Shown one piece after another: positions 18,950 to 27,579 of a DNA stretch of 34,006 bases. The translations under genes were made by a program, and so were the position numbers. The stretch is from an uncultured Lachnospiraceae bacterium (GTDB lineage: Bacteria; Bacillota; Clostridia; Lachnospirales; Lachnospiraceae): assembly GCA_949742505.1 (NCBI GenBank), contig CATJPU010000150.1, positions 1 to 34,006 of the forward strand. Reading direction: 5' to 3'. Below the pieces are notes generated by a model that had not been told where the DNA came from, made no database searches, and saw only the letters and a program-made list of their open reading frames with translations. Every line of letters begins with the position of its first letter. Within the stretch, counting starts at the first letter, position 1.

Positions 18950-19876
18950 CTATAAAAATTCAAAAATCGAGATCTGATCATCTCTCTGAAGCTGCATTCT
19001 CCGGTCTGTAACCGTCTCGTCTCCTCTGAGACTGCCAACTAACATCGGTGAATTTACATCATGCAGCTCATACCTTCTCTTTGCGCTCTCTGCATTCCCC
19101 GTTGCATAACAATATCTGCATCCATGGGTACAAGTGCCATATATTCCAATATCAATACTTTCCACACAACCGCAAGCCTTGCGCTGCCGTCTGTCCCGCT
19201 TTACATCCAGCCGGTATCCCACAATACTTTCCACCTTTTTCTTATCAATACATGCGCCTGGCTGAATCCCATAAGGTCTGAGATCCACCTTTTCTGCACA
19301 GGTATACAAAGGCAGCCGGTACTTATTCGCGATCTTAACAAGCCCTTTCGCTGCTTCTATCATGTCCTCTGTCTCCAGTTCCACAAAAGGGCTTCCTCTG
19401 TAATAATCCACAAAACTGATGATACACCGGTCTGTATACGCATGAAGCCAGTCGCACATCATCTCAAACTGTTCCAGATGATAATCCAGCGTATATTTTT
19501 CGTTAATAATAATCGGATCAAAGCGCAAATCCATCCGTTCCCTGCCAATACGCTCGCTCAAAAGCATAAAGGTAGCCATAGCTTCCTCCGTAGAAGGGAC
19601 ATTCGGCTCCAAATCTTCCCGGTAATCTGTAATGGTCATCTCAAAATAATAGGGATACCCCAGCAAGTCTATCTTCTTCAGAGAGGGAATTAAAGGCTCC
19701 GGATTCTTTGTCCAAAACACAAAACAGTCCACAGTAGCCGGAGTCAATTTAATCCTGCTTACCTTTTTTCGATTGTATGGATTCGGGACAAGAACCTCTT
19801 CCGCCAAAAGCCGGTTCATAAACCACTCCGGATACAGCGCAGGAATATCCGTCCTTCTGCTTGCACTGATAATCAT
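18950..19876 (-). CDS. DUF1848 family protein
   Basis: MIISASRRTDIPALYPEWFMNRL...CFVFWTKNPEPLI...; C-terminal GTCTHGCRYCYA. Confidence 0.9.
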   Translation of the reverse strand: MIISASRRTDIPALYPEWFMNRLLAEEVLVPNPYNRKKVSRIKLTPATVDCFVFWTKNPEPLIPSLKKIDLLGYPYYFEMTITDYREDLEPNVPSTEEAMATFMLLSERIGRERMDLRFDPIIINEKYTLDYHLEQFEMMCDWLHAYTDRCIISFVDYYRGSPFVELETEDMIEAAKGLVKIANKYRLPLYTCAEKVDLRPYGIQPGACIDKKKVESIVGYRLDVKRDRRQRKACGCVESIDIGIYGTCTHGCRYCYATGNAESAKRRYELHDVNSPMLVGSLRGDETVTDRRMQLQRDDQISIFEFL

Positions 19877-19960
19877 CTTAACTCTCCCTTATGGAACTAT
19901 TTTACAACGCTTTGAAAATTCATGCAAGCAAAAGGAGCGGCGCACCGCTCCTCTTCCCGA

Positions 19961-20500
19961 TTACTCTTCAAAATTCTTCCTTATCAACCTGCAATACTCT
20001 TCATATACAGGGTCTCCTCCAAAGGAATCTCTAAGCGCGTTCCTGATTCCCTGATAATACCATGCAATCTTTTTCTTATCTTTCATCCGAAAACGATTCC
20101 ACAGTTCCTCGCCAAACACAGGATAATCCCTGTCAATATCTCTCATGTTAGATAACTTATCAGCCAGCGCAATCTTCTGTACGTCCGAATCCGCTTCCCT
20201 GATGTGGCAAACTGTATGATTCTTACGCTCATACCATGTCTTCGTCTTATCTTCACTCTCCTGCGCGACCATCCAGGCAACCCGGGGAGAAAATTCTTCC
20301 GCAAGAACCTCCTCAGTAATTCCCGCGCAGTCCTCAATGGTGTCATGAAGATAAGCGGCGCTGATTACCTCTTCATCTTTCGTCATTGATGACACAATAT
20401 CTGCCACCTCCATCGGGTGAACAATATACGGCCTCGACGAACCTTTGCGAAACTGGCCCTCATGAGCTTTGGTTGCAAATTCGATGGCTTTGTTAATCAT
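19961..20500 (-). CDS. HD-domain hydrolase of the RelA/SpoT-HD type, stand-alone
   Basis: AHEGQFRKGSSRPYIVHPMEVADIV, AAYLHDTIEDC, ALADKLSNMRDI; no synthetase domain. Confidence 0.85.
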   Translation of the reverse strand: MINKAIEFATKAHEGQFRKGSSRPYIVHPMEVADIVSSMTKDEEVISAAYLHDTIEDCAGITEEVLAEEFSPRVAWMVAQESEDKTKTWYERKNHTVCHIREADSDVQKIALADKLSNMRDIDRDYPVFGEELWNRFRMKDKKKIAWYYQGIRNALRDSFGGDPVYEEYCRLIRKNFEE

Positions 20501-20513
20501 AGTAACCTCTCTT

Positions 20514-23500
20514 TTATTCTTCTACAGTGTCCACAGGCGATTCCGATATCTCTTCTTCTACATTATCTTCTAAAACTTCGTTCTCGTCAAGTCCAACAAT
20601 ACCAGATTCTTTTTTCTCTTTTCTTTTTCTCCAATATCCTTTCCTGTGAAGCAAGTCATAAATGCAAGGCACAACAAACAGAGTCAACAGGGTTCCGTAC
20701 AGCAGACCGCCAATGGTTACCACCGCCATTGGCCTTGCCATATCCGCGCCCATACCCACTCCAACTGCCATCGTAGAAAGTCCGAGTATCGTAGTCAGAG
20801 CCGTCATGACAATCGGTCTCAATCTCGTTCTCCCGGCTTCTGCCAAAGCCTCCCTTTGAGGCATCCCTTCTCTGATAAGCTGATTCGTATAATCTACAAA
20901 CACAATACCGTTATTTACTATCACACCCGACAGCATAACAAAGCCAACCATGGAGATAACGCTGACTGCCGAGCCCGTAATCCAAAGCCCTAAGAAACCT
21001 CCGGTAAACGCAAGAGGAACTGTAAACATAATGATAAACGGGGACTTCAGGGACTGGAACTGGGCCACCATAATCAGATACATAAATACCAGCGCAAGAG
21101 CCAGCATTTTCAGCACCTCAACCATTGCTTCATTAATCGTCTCATCCTCGCCTGCCATCTCAATTTCGTAACCTTCCGGCGCTTCGTATTTATCAAGTTC
21201 TTTGGTTATTTTGTCGCTGACAAGACCGATATTGTCTCCGTCCTTAATCTCCGCCGAGACAGACATAATCCTGTTCTGATTAATCCTGCTGATTGCCTGT
21301 AATCCGGAAGCATCCTCAAAAGAAGCGATATCCGCAAGCTTCACATCCTGTTTCTTCCCATCCTGTCCGGTTACATGCAGCATCATGCTGCGGATATCTT
21401 CCCTGGTCATCGTCTCCGCCGCATCGTCTACTACATAGATGTCATATTCATCCGTATCCGTAGAAAGAGCCGTCGTACTGCGCGCATCGGAAATATGTCC
21501 GGAAATCTCCTGATAAACCTGCGCAACCGTCAATCCATGAGACATCGCCTTTGCCTTGTCGACCACAACCCTGAGTTCCTCATCGTTATCCTCGGTTCCA
21601 TCCGTTACATTCTGCGTTCCTTCTGTTTTCTCTACAATCTCCCTAACATCCTTTGCCACCTTCTGTAAAGTATCCAGCTCCTTGCCCTTAACCTGAACCA
21701 CAATTCCAGAATTTCCAAGAGCGCTCATATCCATGGAAGACATATTTACGGTAAGCTCTCCGTCCAAATCCTTTGTGACCTTCTCAATTTCTTTCTTCAG
21801 TTCAGCATTGTTAAGCTTCGGCTTCTCTTTGGTAATCGCATAAAACTGCGCTGTTTCGGTACTGCTGTCGGTACTTAGCATACTGGTATTTCCAATCATA
21901 CCGCCCAGGTCCTCAATATCTTCTATCTTACCGACCCTCTCCATTACTTCATCTGCAACAGCCGCTGTTTCCTCCATGGTACTGCCCTTCTCCATTTCCA
22001 GAGTCATACTCACTTCGGTACTCTCCATTGCCGGCATAAATTCCGTACCTCTTGCAATTGCCAGCTTCGCGCTCAAAACCAGAATCCCAAGCGCTCCAAT
22101 CAGTACAACCAGTTTTATCTTAAGAGCCGCGCCTACCAGCTTCCCATAGCCTTCTCTTATCTTCAGCATAAACCGGGATTCTCTGGTCTCTGTCTTCTTA
22201 AGCAGTCCGGCCGACATCATCGGTACTACCGTAAGTGCAACCAGAAGACTTGCCAGAAGAGAATACGCAATGGTAAGTCCCATATCCACAAATAACTGCC
22301 TGGTTATGCCTTCCGTAAATATAATCGGCGCAAATACGCAGATGGTTGTCAGCGTAGAAGCCGCAATCGCTCCCGCTACCTGATTCGCTCCCTGAATCGC
22401 CGCTTCCTTGGCCGAAGCGCCCTCTTCGTTCCGCATCCGGTAAATATTCTCAATAACAACGATGGAGTTATCCACCAGCATTCCCACGCCAAGCGCCAGA
22501 CCGGACAGGGAGATTACATTTAACGTAATTCCGGTAAAATACATTGCCACAAGAGCAGTAAGGATACTGATTGGAATGGAGCAGGCAATCACAAGGGTCG
22601 ATTTCACGCTCTTTAAAAATACCAGAAGAATAATAATCGCAAGCACCGCGCCATACAGAAGATTCTGCAGTACGGAATTTACCACCAGATCAATATAGAC
22701 TCCCTGATCCATCAGCGTAACGGACTTGACGCCCAGCTCTTTATCCTTACCAATCTCATCCAGCTTCTCAAGTACTCTGTCGCTGACGTCTCCGGTAGAA
22801 TATCCGGTCTGCTTCTGAATACTGAGCATCATCGCTATCTCGCCGTTTAGCTTCGCATAGGTCTCATCCGCATTATTGACAAACTGCACATTCGCCACAT
22901 CCGACAGCCTGACTGGCTCCATGTCCTCCATATCCAGAAGCACCAAATCTTGAATCTCCTCTATGCTCCTGAATTTATCGCCAATCCGCACTAGATAATC
23001 AATACCGTCTTCCTTCACATAACCTGCCGGCATAGCAAAATTCTGCGCAGACAAAAGGGTCTGGACCATCTCTACATTCAGAACGCCTTCCATGTCGGCG
23101 CTTGCATAAGCTTCTTCTTTTGCGGAATCAATTTGAGCCTCCTGCTGTGCAATCGCAGACTCTCCCACTGCAAGCTGCGCTCCGCCGGAACTTAATCCAA
23201 GCGTTGCCTGAATCTGCGCAGATGCCATCTGTCCCCTGGCTTCGGCAAGGGTAAGGGCTCCTTCATTAATCTGTTGCTGAACCGCTTCTAACTGGGCCCT
23301 GCCTTCCGCGAGCTGAGCGCTGTTCGCAAGAAGCGCCTGCTCCTGCCCCTCCAGCTCCGCAAGGCCTTGTTCCAGCAGCGGTTTTGTCGTCTCATAGCCC
23401 TGCAGGACTTCCAGATTCATCGCGACCTGAATCAACTGCTCCTGCTCTTCCGGCGTAATCGTTCCCTCAGCCGCCTTCTGTTCCAGGAATGCCTTCTGTT

Positions 23501-24419
23501 GCTCTAATAATTCCCTATTCGCATTCAGCTCTTCCAAATTCTGCAGTTGTGCCTGCGCGGCTGCTTTTGACGTCTGCAAGACTGCAAGGCTTTGGTTCAG
23601 CGTGGTCTCGCCCATATTCAGCTCTGCCATCTTCTCCGTAATCTCAAGCTGTGCCTGCTTAAGCTCCTCAGCCTTCTTCGAGATCTCTGCTTCCGCCTGC
23701 CCAAGCTGACTTGCGGCCTCCGCCTGCCCTGCCTCAAGCTCTGCCCTTCCGCTCTCCACCTTCGCCCGGGCATCGGCAAGCGCGGCGCTGGCCTCCTCAA
23801 ATTTGCGGTCCAGCTCGGCGGTAACTTCATCTCCCAGCTCTTCTACCTTCTTTTCATTCACCGTCACTTCGACAGTCTCTTCAATATTTCCGATAGCCGT
23901 AACCGAAGCAACGCCTTCCAGACTTTCAATCTCCGGAATTACCTGCTCTTCAATCAGCTTACTAACCTTTGCCGGCGTCCCTTCCTGGGCGCTGACCCCG
24001 GCAATCAGAACCGGCATCATACTGGGATTCAGCTTCAGAATCATCGGATTCCCCACGCCTTCCGGCCAATATCCCTTAATCTGGTCCAGGCTCTCCCGCA
24101 TCTCAATAGTAACGGAATCCATATTCGCCGTCTGTTCAAATTCCAGCATAACCATGGATGCATTCTCGCTGGAGGTAGACATCATATCCTTAATATTACT
24201 GATTGTCGCCATGCTCTGCTCCACCGGCCTGGTAACCGTCGTCTCAACCTCCTCCGGGCTTGCTCCCGGATATGTAGTCATTACAATGGCATATGGCATA
24301 TTCATATTCGGCAGAAGATCCACTGTCATATTCGTAAATGTGACATAGCCAAGAATCATAATCAGCACAATGCTAACCACAACCGTATATGGCCTTTTTA
24401 CACTAAATTTTGAAAACAT
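20514..24419 (-). CDS. Efflux RND transporter permease subunit with coiled-coil insertion
   Basis: 1301 aa; YPGASPEEVETTVTRPVEQSMATISNIK, GMLVDNSIVVIENIYRMRNEG, VPLAFTGGFLGL, GVIVNNGIVFVDYTNQLI. Confidence 0.95.
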   Translation of the reverse strand: MFSKFSVKRPYTVVVSIVLIMILGYVTFTNMTVDLLPNMNMPYAIVMTTYPGASPEEVETTVTRPVEQSMATISNIKDMMSTSSENASMVMLEFEQTANMDSVTIEMRESLDQIKGYWPEGVGNPMILKLNPSMMPVLIAGVSAQEGTPAKVSKLIEEQVIPEIESLEGVASVTAIGNIEETVEVTVNEKKVEELGDEVTAELDRKFEEASAALADARAKVESGRAELEAGQAEAASQLGQAEAEISKKAEELKQAQLEITEKMAELNMGETTLNQSLAVLQTSKAAAQAQLQNLEELNANRELLEQQKAFLEQKAAEGTITPEEQEQLIQVAMNLEVLQGYETTKPLLEQGLAELEGQEQALLANSAQLAEGRAQLEAVQQQINEGALTLAEARGQMASAQIQATLGLSSGGAQLAVGESAIAQQEAQIDSAKEEAYASADMEGVLNVEMVQTLLSAQNFAMPAGYVKEDGIDYLVRIGDKFRSIEEIQDLVLLDMEDMEPVRLSDVANVQFVNNADETYAKLNGEIAMMLSIQKQTGYSTGDVSDRVLEKLDEIGKDKELGVKSVTLMDQGVYIDLVVNSVLQNLLYGAVLAIIILLVFLKSVKSTLVIACSIPISILTALVAMYFTGITLNVISLSGLALGVGMLVDNSIVVIENIYRMRNEEGASAKEAAIQGANQVAGAIAASTLTTICVFAPIIFTEGITRQLFVDMGLTIAYSLLASLLVALTVVPMMSAGLLKKTETRESRFMLKIREGYGKLVGAALKIKLVVLIGALGILVLSAKLAIARGTEFMPAMESTEVSMTLEMEKGSTMEETAAVADEVMERVGKIEDIEDLGGMIGNTSMLSTDSSTETAQFYAITKEKPKLNNAELKKEIEKVTKDLDGELTVNMSSMDMSALGNSGIVVQVKGKELDTLQKVAKDVREIVEKTEGTQNVTDGTEDNDEELRVVVDKAKAMSHGLTVAQVYQEISGHISDARSTTALSTDTDEYDIYVVDDAAETMTREDIRSMMLHVTGQDGKKQDVKLADIASFEDASGLQAISRINQNRIMSVSAEIKDGDNIGLVSDKITKELDKYEAPEGYEIEMAGEDETINEAMVEVLKMLALALVFMYLIMVAQFQSLKSPFIIMFTVPLAFTGGFLGLWITGSAVSVISMVGFVMLSGVIVNNGIVFVDYTNQLIREGMPQREALAEAGRTRLRPIVMTALTTILGLSTMAVGVGMGADMARPMAVVTIGGLLYGTLLTLFVVPCIYDLLHRKGYWRKRKEKKESGIVGLDENEVLEDNVEEEISESPVDTVEE

Positions 24420-24477
24420 ACCGCATCCTCTTTCCTGATATTTTTATAAAGAACAGGTAAATCATATCATTTCAGGC

Positions 24478-24506
24478 TTTAACTTTCAATCATTCCGGGC
24501 TATAAT
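24478..24506 (+). promoter_or_regulatory. Sigma-A type promoter for SDR gene
   Basis: TTTAAC - 17 bp - TATAAT upstream of AAAGGAG RBS. Confidence 0.5.
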
Positions 24507-24557
24507 GTATGACATAATGATTTTTTTAATAGAAATTTTATAAAGGAGTTCCCTCAG

Positions 24558-25292
24558 ATGAGACAAAGATTTGTACTTGTTACAGGCTCTTCAAGAGGAA
24601 TTGGAAGAGCCATTGCGTTGAAATTCGCCTCCAAAGGCTGTCATGTCTTCTTAAACTGCAGACATTCCACAGACTTACTCGCAGGCGTACAGCGAGAAAT
24701 TCTCGCAGGCGGTCGGGGAAGCTGCACCATGGTTCCCGGCGATGTGGGAAATCCGGCGGATGTAAGGCACATCTTTCGTACCGTCCGTACTCTGTGCCCT
24801 TCACTGGACTTCTTAGTTAACAATGCGGGAATCAGCCATACCGGGCTTCTGATTGATATGACCGATGAAGAATGGGACGCCTTGCTGGCAGGGAACCTGT
24901 CCTCTGCCTTTTACTGTTCCAGAGAAGCCTTAAAAGACATGGTCCACGCCAAATCCGGACGCATTGTCAACATTTCCTCCATGTGGGGAACCTGCGGCGC
25001 TTCCTGCGAAGCCGCCTACTCTGCAGCCAAATCCGGCTTGAACGGCCTTACCAAAGCCCTTGCCAAAGAATACGCTCCAAGCAGGATTGCGGTAAATGCC
25101 ATTACCTGCGGCGCTATTGATACTGAAATGAACCGCCATCTATCCCCGGATGAGAAAATGTCCCTTGCTTACGATATTCCTGCCGGGAGATTCGGGACCC
25201 CGGAAGAAGTGGCCGAACTTGCGTGGAAGCTTGCCTGCTGTCCCCCATATATGACCGGACAAATTATCGGAATAGACGGAGGGTATATCTGA
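24558..25292 (+). CDS. SDR family oxidoreductase (FabG-like)
   Basis: VTGSSRGIGRAIA, NNAGISHTG, NISSMWG, YSAAKSGLNGLTKALAKE, IDGGYI. Confidence 0.93.
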   Translation: MRQRFVLVTGSSRGIGRAIALKFASKGCHVFLNCRHSTDLLAGVQREILAGGRGSCTMVPGDVGNPADVRHIFRTVRTLCPSLDFLVNNAGISHTGLLIDMTDEEWDALLAGNLSSAFYCSREALKDMVHAKSGRIVNISSMWGTCGASCEAAYSAAKSGLNGLTKALAKEYAPSRIAVNAITCGAIDTEMNRHLSPDEKMSLAYDIPAGRFGTPEEVAELAWKLACCPPYMTGQIIGIDGGYI

Positions 25293-25322
25293 TGCCCGCA
25301 CATCAGATATACCCTCTTATCT
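25279..25322. terminator. Hairpin/terminator between convergent genes
   Basis: gagggtatatctgatg-cccgca-catcagatataccctc, perfect 16-bp stem overlapping the SDR stop codon. Confidence 0.7.
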
Positions 25323-25370
25323 GTCCTGTATTCGTTCTCCGAATCTATACTTCAAAGAATCTATAAATGT

Positions 25371-25901
25371 CTATTTCACCAGTCTCAATATCTCTTTACA
25401 CAGCGGCGTCTCCGCCGTTTTCAGGAGCTCAAACAAGATTGCTTCATATGTTGTAAGCACTGCCCCCTCCTGTCTGGCCCTTTCCACCGCCATTTTAAGA
25501 TCAGCAGCCTTCCTGCTGCCAATACAGTCAGTGATTAATACCGGAACATATCCTGCCGCCGCTAAGTCGATAACCGTCTGAAGCACGCAGCAATGGGCTT
25601 CCATTCCGCACACCAGAATATATCTCTTCCCCCGGATAAAAGGTTCTGCCACGCTCAGGCCGCTGAAATCCATCTTATCCTGATAGTCCTCCACCCCGGA
25701 CGCCTCCCATATATCCGGCGCTGACATTCCAAGTCCCTTCGTATTCTGCTGGGTCACAACCATGGGAATCCGAAGAGCCTTTAACCCCTTCAGCAGTATC
25801 CGCACCCGCTCCATCAGTTCCTCATGACCGGCAATCGCCGGAACAAGCTTCTCCTGAAAATCAATGATCATCGCCGCCGCATGTTCTCTCTCAATTCTCA
25901 T
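25371..25901 (-). CDS. Isochorismatase family cysteine hydrolase
   Basis: AAMIIDFQEKLVPAI, VVTQQNTKGLG, LVCGMEAHCCVLQTVIDLAAAGY. Confidence 0.92.
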   Translation of the reverse strand: MRIEREHAAAMIIDFQEKLVPAIAGHEELMERVRILLKGLKALRIPMVVTQQNTKGLGMSAPDIWEASGVEDYQDKMDFSGLSVAEPFIRGKRYILVCGMEAHCCVLQTVIDLAAAGYVPVLITDCIGSRKAADLKMAVERARQEGAVLTTYEAILFELLKTAETPLCKEILRLVK

Positions 25902-25902
25902 C

Positions 25903-26655
25903 TCACCACATCTCCAGTACCACCGGACAATGGTCCGAACCCATAATATCTGTCAGAATCTGCGCGTCCTGAAGCCTGTCTTTTAAGCATTCCGATACAC
26001 AGAAATAATCAATGCGCCACCCTGCATTCTTCGCTCTGGCGCTGAATCTGTAAGACCACCAGGAATAAATTCCTTCTGCGTCCGGATAAAAATACCGGAA
26101 TGTATCAATAAATCCCGCCTCAAGAAGTTCTGTGAACTTCCCCCGCTCTTCATCGGTAAATCCTGCATTCTTCCGATTGGTTTTGGGATTCTTCAAATCA
26201 ATCTCCCTGTGAGCCACATTCAAATCCCCACAGAATATAACCGGTTTTTTCTCTTCTAACTTTTTTACATATTTAAGAAAATCCGTCTCCCACTGCATGC
26301 GGTAAGAAAGCCTTGCCAGTTCATTCTGAGAATTTGGAGTATACACTGTGACAAAGTAATACTCCGCAAATTCCAGCGTAATCACCCGGCCCTCCTGATC
26401 ATGTTCTTCTATCCCCATTCCACAGGTTACGCTTAAAGGCTCCATTTTACTGAATATGGCAGTCCCCGAATACCCTTTCTTAACGGCATAATTCCAGTAT
26501 TGATGATATCCCGGCAGTTCAAGCTCAAGCTGTCCGGCCTGCATCTTACTCTCCTGAATACAAAAAATATCCGCATCCAGTTCCTGAAATACTTCCATAA
26601 ATCCCTTCTGCACACAAGCGCGGATTCCATTCACATTCCATGAAACAAATTTCAA
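25903..26655 (-). CDS. xth: Exodeoxyribonuclease III
   Basis: [63 protein letters not shown]. Confidence 0.95.
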   Translation of the reverse strand: MKFVSWNVNGIRACVQKGFMEVFQELDADIFCIQESKMQAGQLELELPGYHQYWNYAVKKGYSGTAIFSKMEPLSVTCGMGIEEHDQEGRVITLEFAEYYFVTVYTPNSQNELARLSYRMQWETDFLKYVKKLEEKKPVIFCGDLNVAHREIDLKNPKTNRKNAGFTDEERGKFTELLEAGFIDTFRYFYPDAEGIYSWWSYRFSARAKNAGWRIDYFCVSECLKDRLQDAQILTDIMGSDHCPVVLEMW

Positions 26656-26680
26656 ATTCTATTCCTCTCTCTCGTTAATA

Positions 26681-27043
26681 TTATACTAACGCTTTCTCAA
26701 ATGCATCCAGCAGTTGTTTCTTATCCAGCGGTTTATAGACAAAGTTCTTAGCCCCAATCTCTTTCGCTTCATGAATCGTATCGTCATATGCCAATGAAGA
26801 CACCATCACAATCCTTGCGTCCGGATAATCTTCTAGAATTGCCTCTGCTGCTTCTAAGCCGTCTATACCAGGCATAATGATATCCATTGTTACCAAATCC
26901 GGCAGAACCTCCCCATATCTGGCGAGCGCCTCCTCGCCGCTCTTACAGTAGGCTGCAACTTCATACTCTGTTTCCTCTAAAAGCTTCGCCATCTGTATCT
27001 CAATTACCCTGGAATCATCCACAACCATAATTCGTTTTCCCAT
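26681..27043 (-). CDS. CheY-like single-domain response regulator
   Basis: RIMVVDDSRVIEIQMAKLLEE...DLVTMDIIMPGIDGLEA...VMVSSL...KPLDKKQLLDAF. Confidence 0.95.
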   Translation of the reverse strand: MGKRIMVVDDSRVIEIQMAKLLEETEYEVAAYCKSGEEALARYGEVLPDLVTMDIIMPGIDGLEAAEAILEDYPDARIVMVSSLAYDDTIHEAKEIGAKNFVYKPLDKKQLLDAFEKALV

Positions 27044-27083
27044 ATAAGACTCCTCCTTTCGTCCAAATATTGCCGCCTTTATA

Positions 27084-27563
27084 CTACATTTGGGGAGTAT
27101 GATAAATCAGCTGCGCATTCTCATTTCTATCACTCGTATAGCAGATAACAAAATCCTCCCCATACCCCTCCGGTACATAACGTCCCGGATAAAAAACAGG
27201 TATCCCGAAGCGCAGCGGAACCTTCGTCATTTGAAACATTTGGGCGGCAATGTACCCGCACAGAATATTGAAATACTCTTTTGAAGAATCTTCCACATCC
27301 TGAAATGTAAGCTCTTCTGCCTGCAGCATATAGCGGGTCAGCCTCATAAATAACGATGCTTCCGCACAAAAAGACACGCGCGTTTGAAACCCACGCTCAA
27401 ATACAGCGTAAACCGTACACAAATCTCCGGCGGGGGCGCTATCCCCCCGATACAAGCATATTCCCGCCGCCCACTGCGTTACTTCCCGCATAATCCGGTC
27501 AAAACTCTCTCTTAACTCCTCCTGGGTCATTACAGTATTCACATAAATCTCCCTTCTTTTCAC
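27084..27563 (-). CDS. CheX-like putative phosphatase / hypothetical protein
   Basis: 159 aa with EDSSKEYFNILCGYIAAQMFQMTKVPLRFGIPVFYPG (CheX/CheC-like E..N...G helix); next to CheY-like gene. Confidence 0.55.
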   Translation of the reverse strand: MKRREIYVNTVMTQEELRESFDRIMREVTQWAAGICLYRGDSAPAGDLCTVYAVFERGFQTRVSFCAEASLFMRLTRYMLQAEELTFQDVEDSSKEYFNILCGYIAAQMFQMTKVPLRFGIPVFYPGRYVPEGYGEDFVICYTSDRNENAQLIYHTPQM

Positions 27564-27579
27564 CTGCAGTCAATCAATA

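Noticed and set aside
23592-24413. 273-aa plus-strand ORF opposite the RND transporter
   Set aside because: Antisense shadow ORF of a strongly supported RND gene; no recognisable domain.
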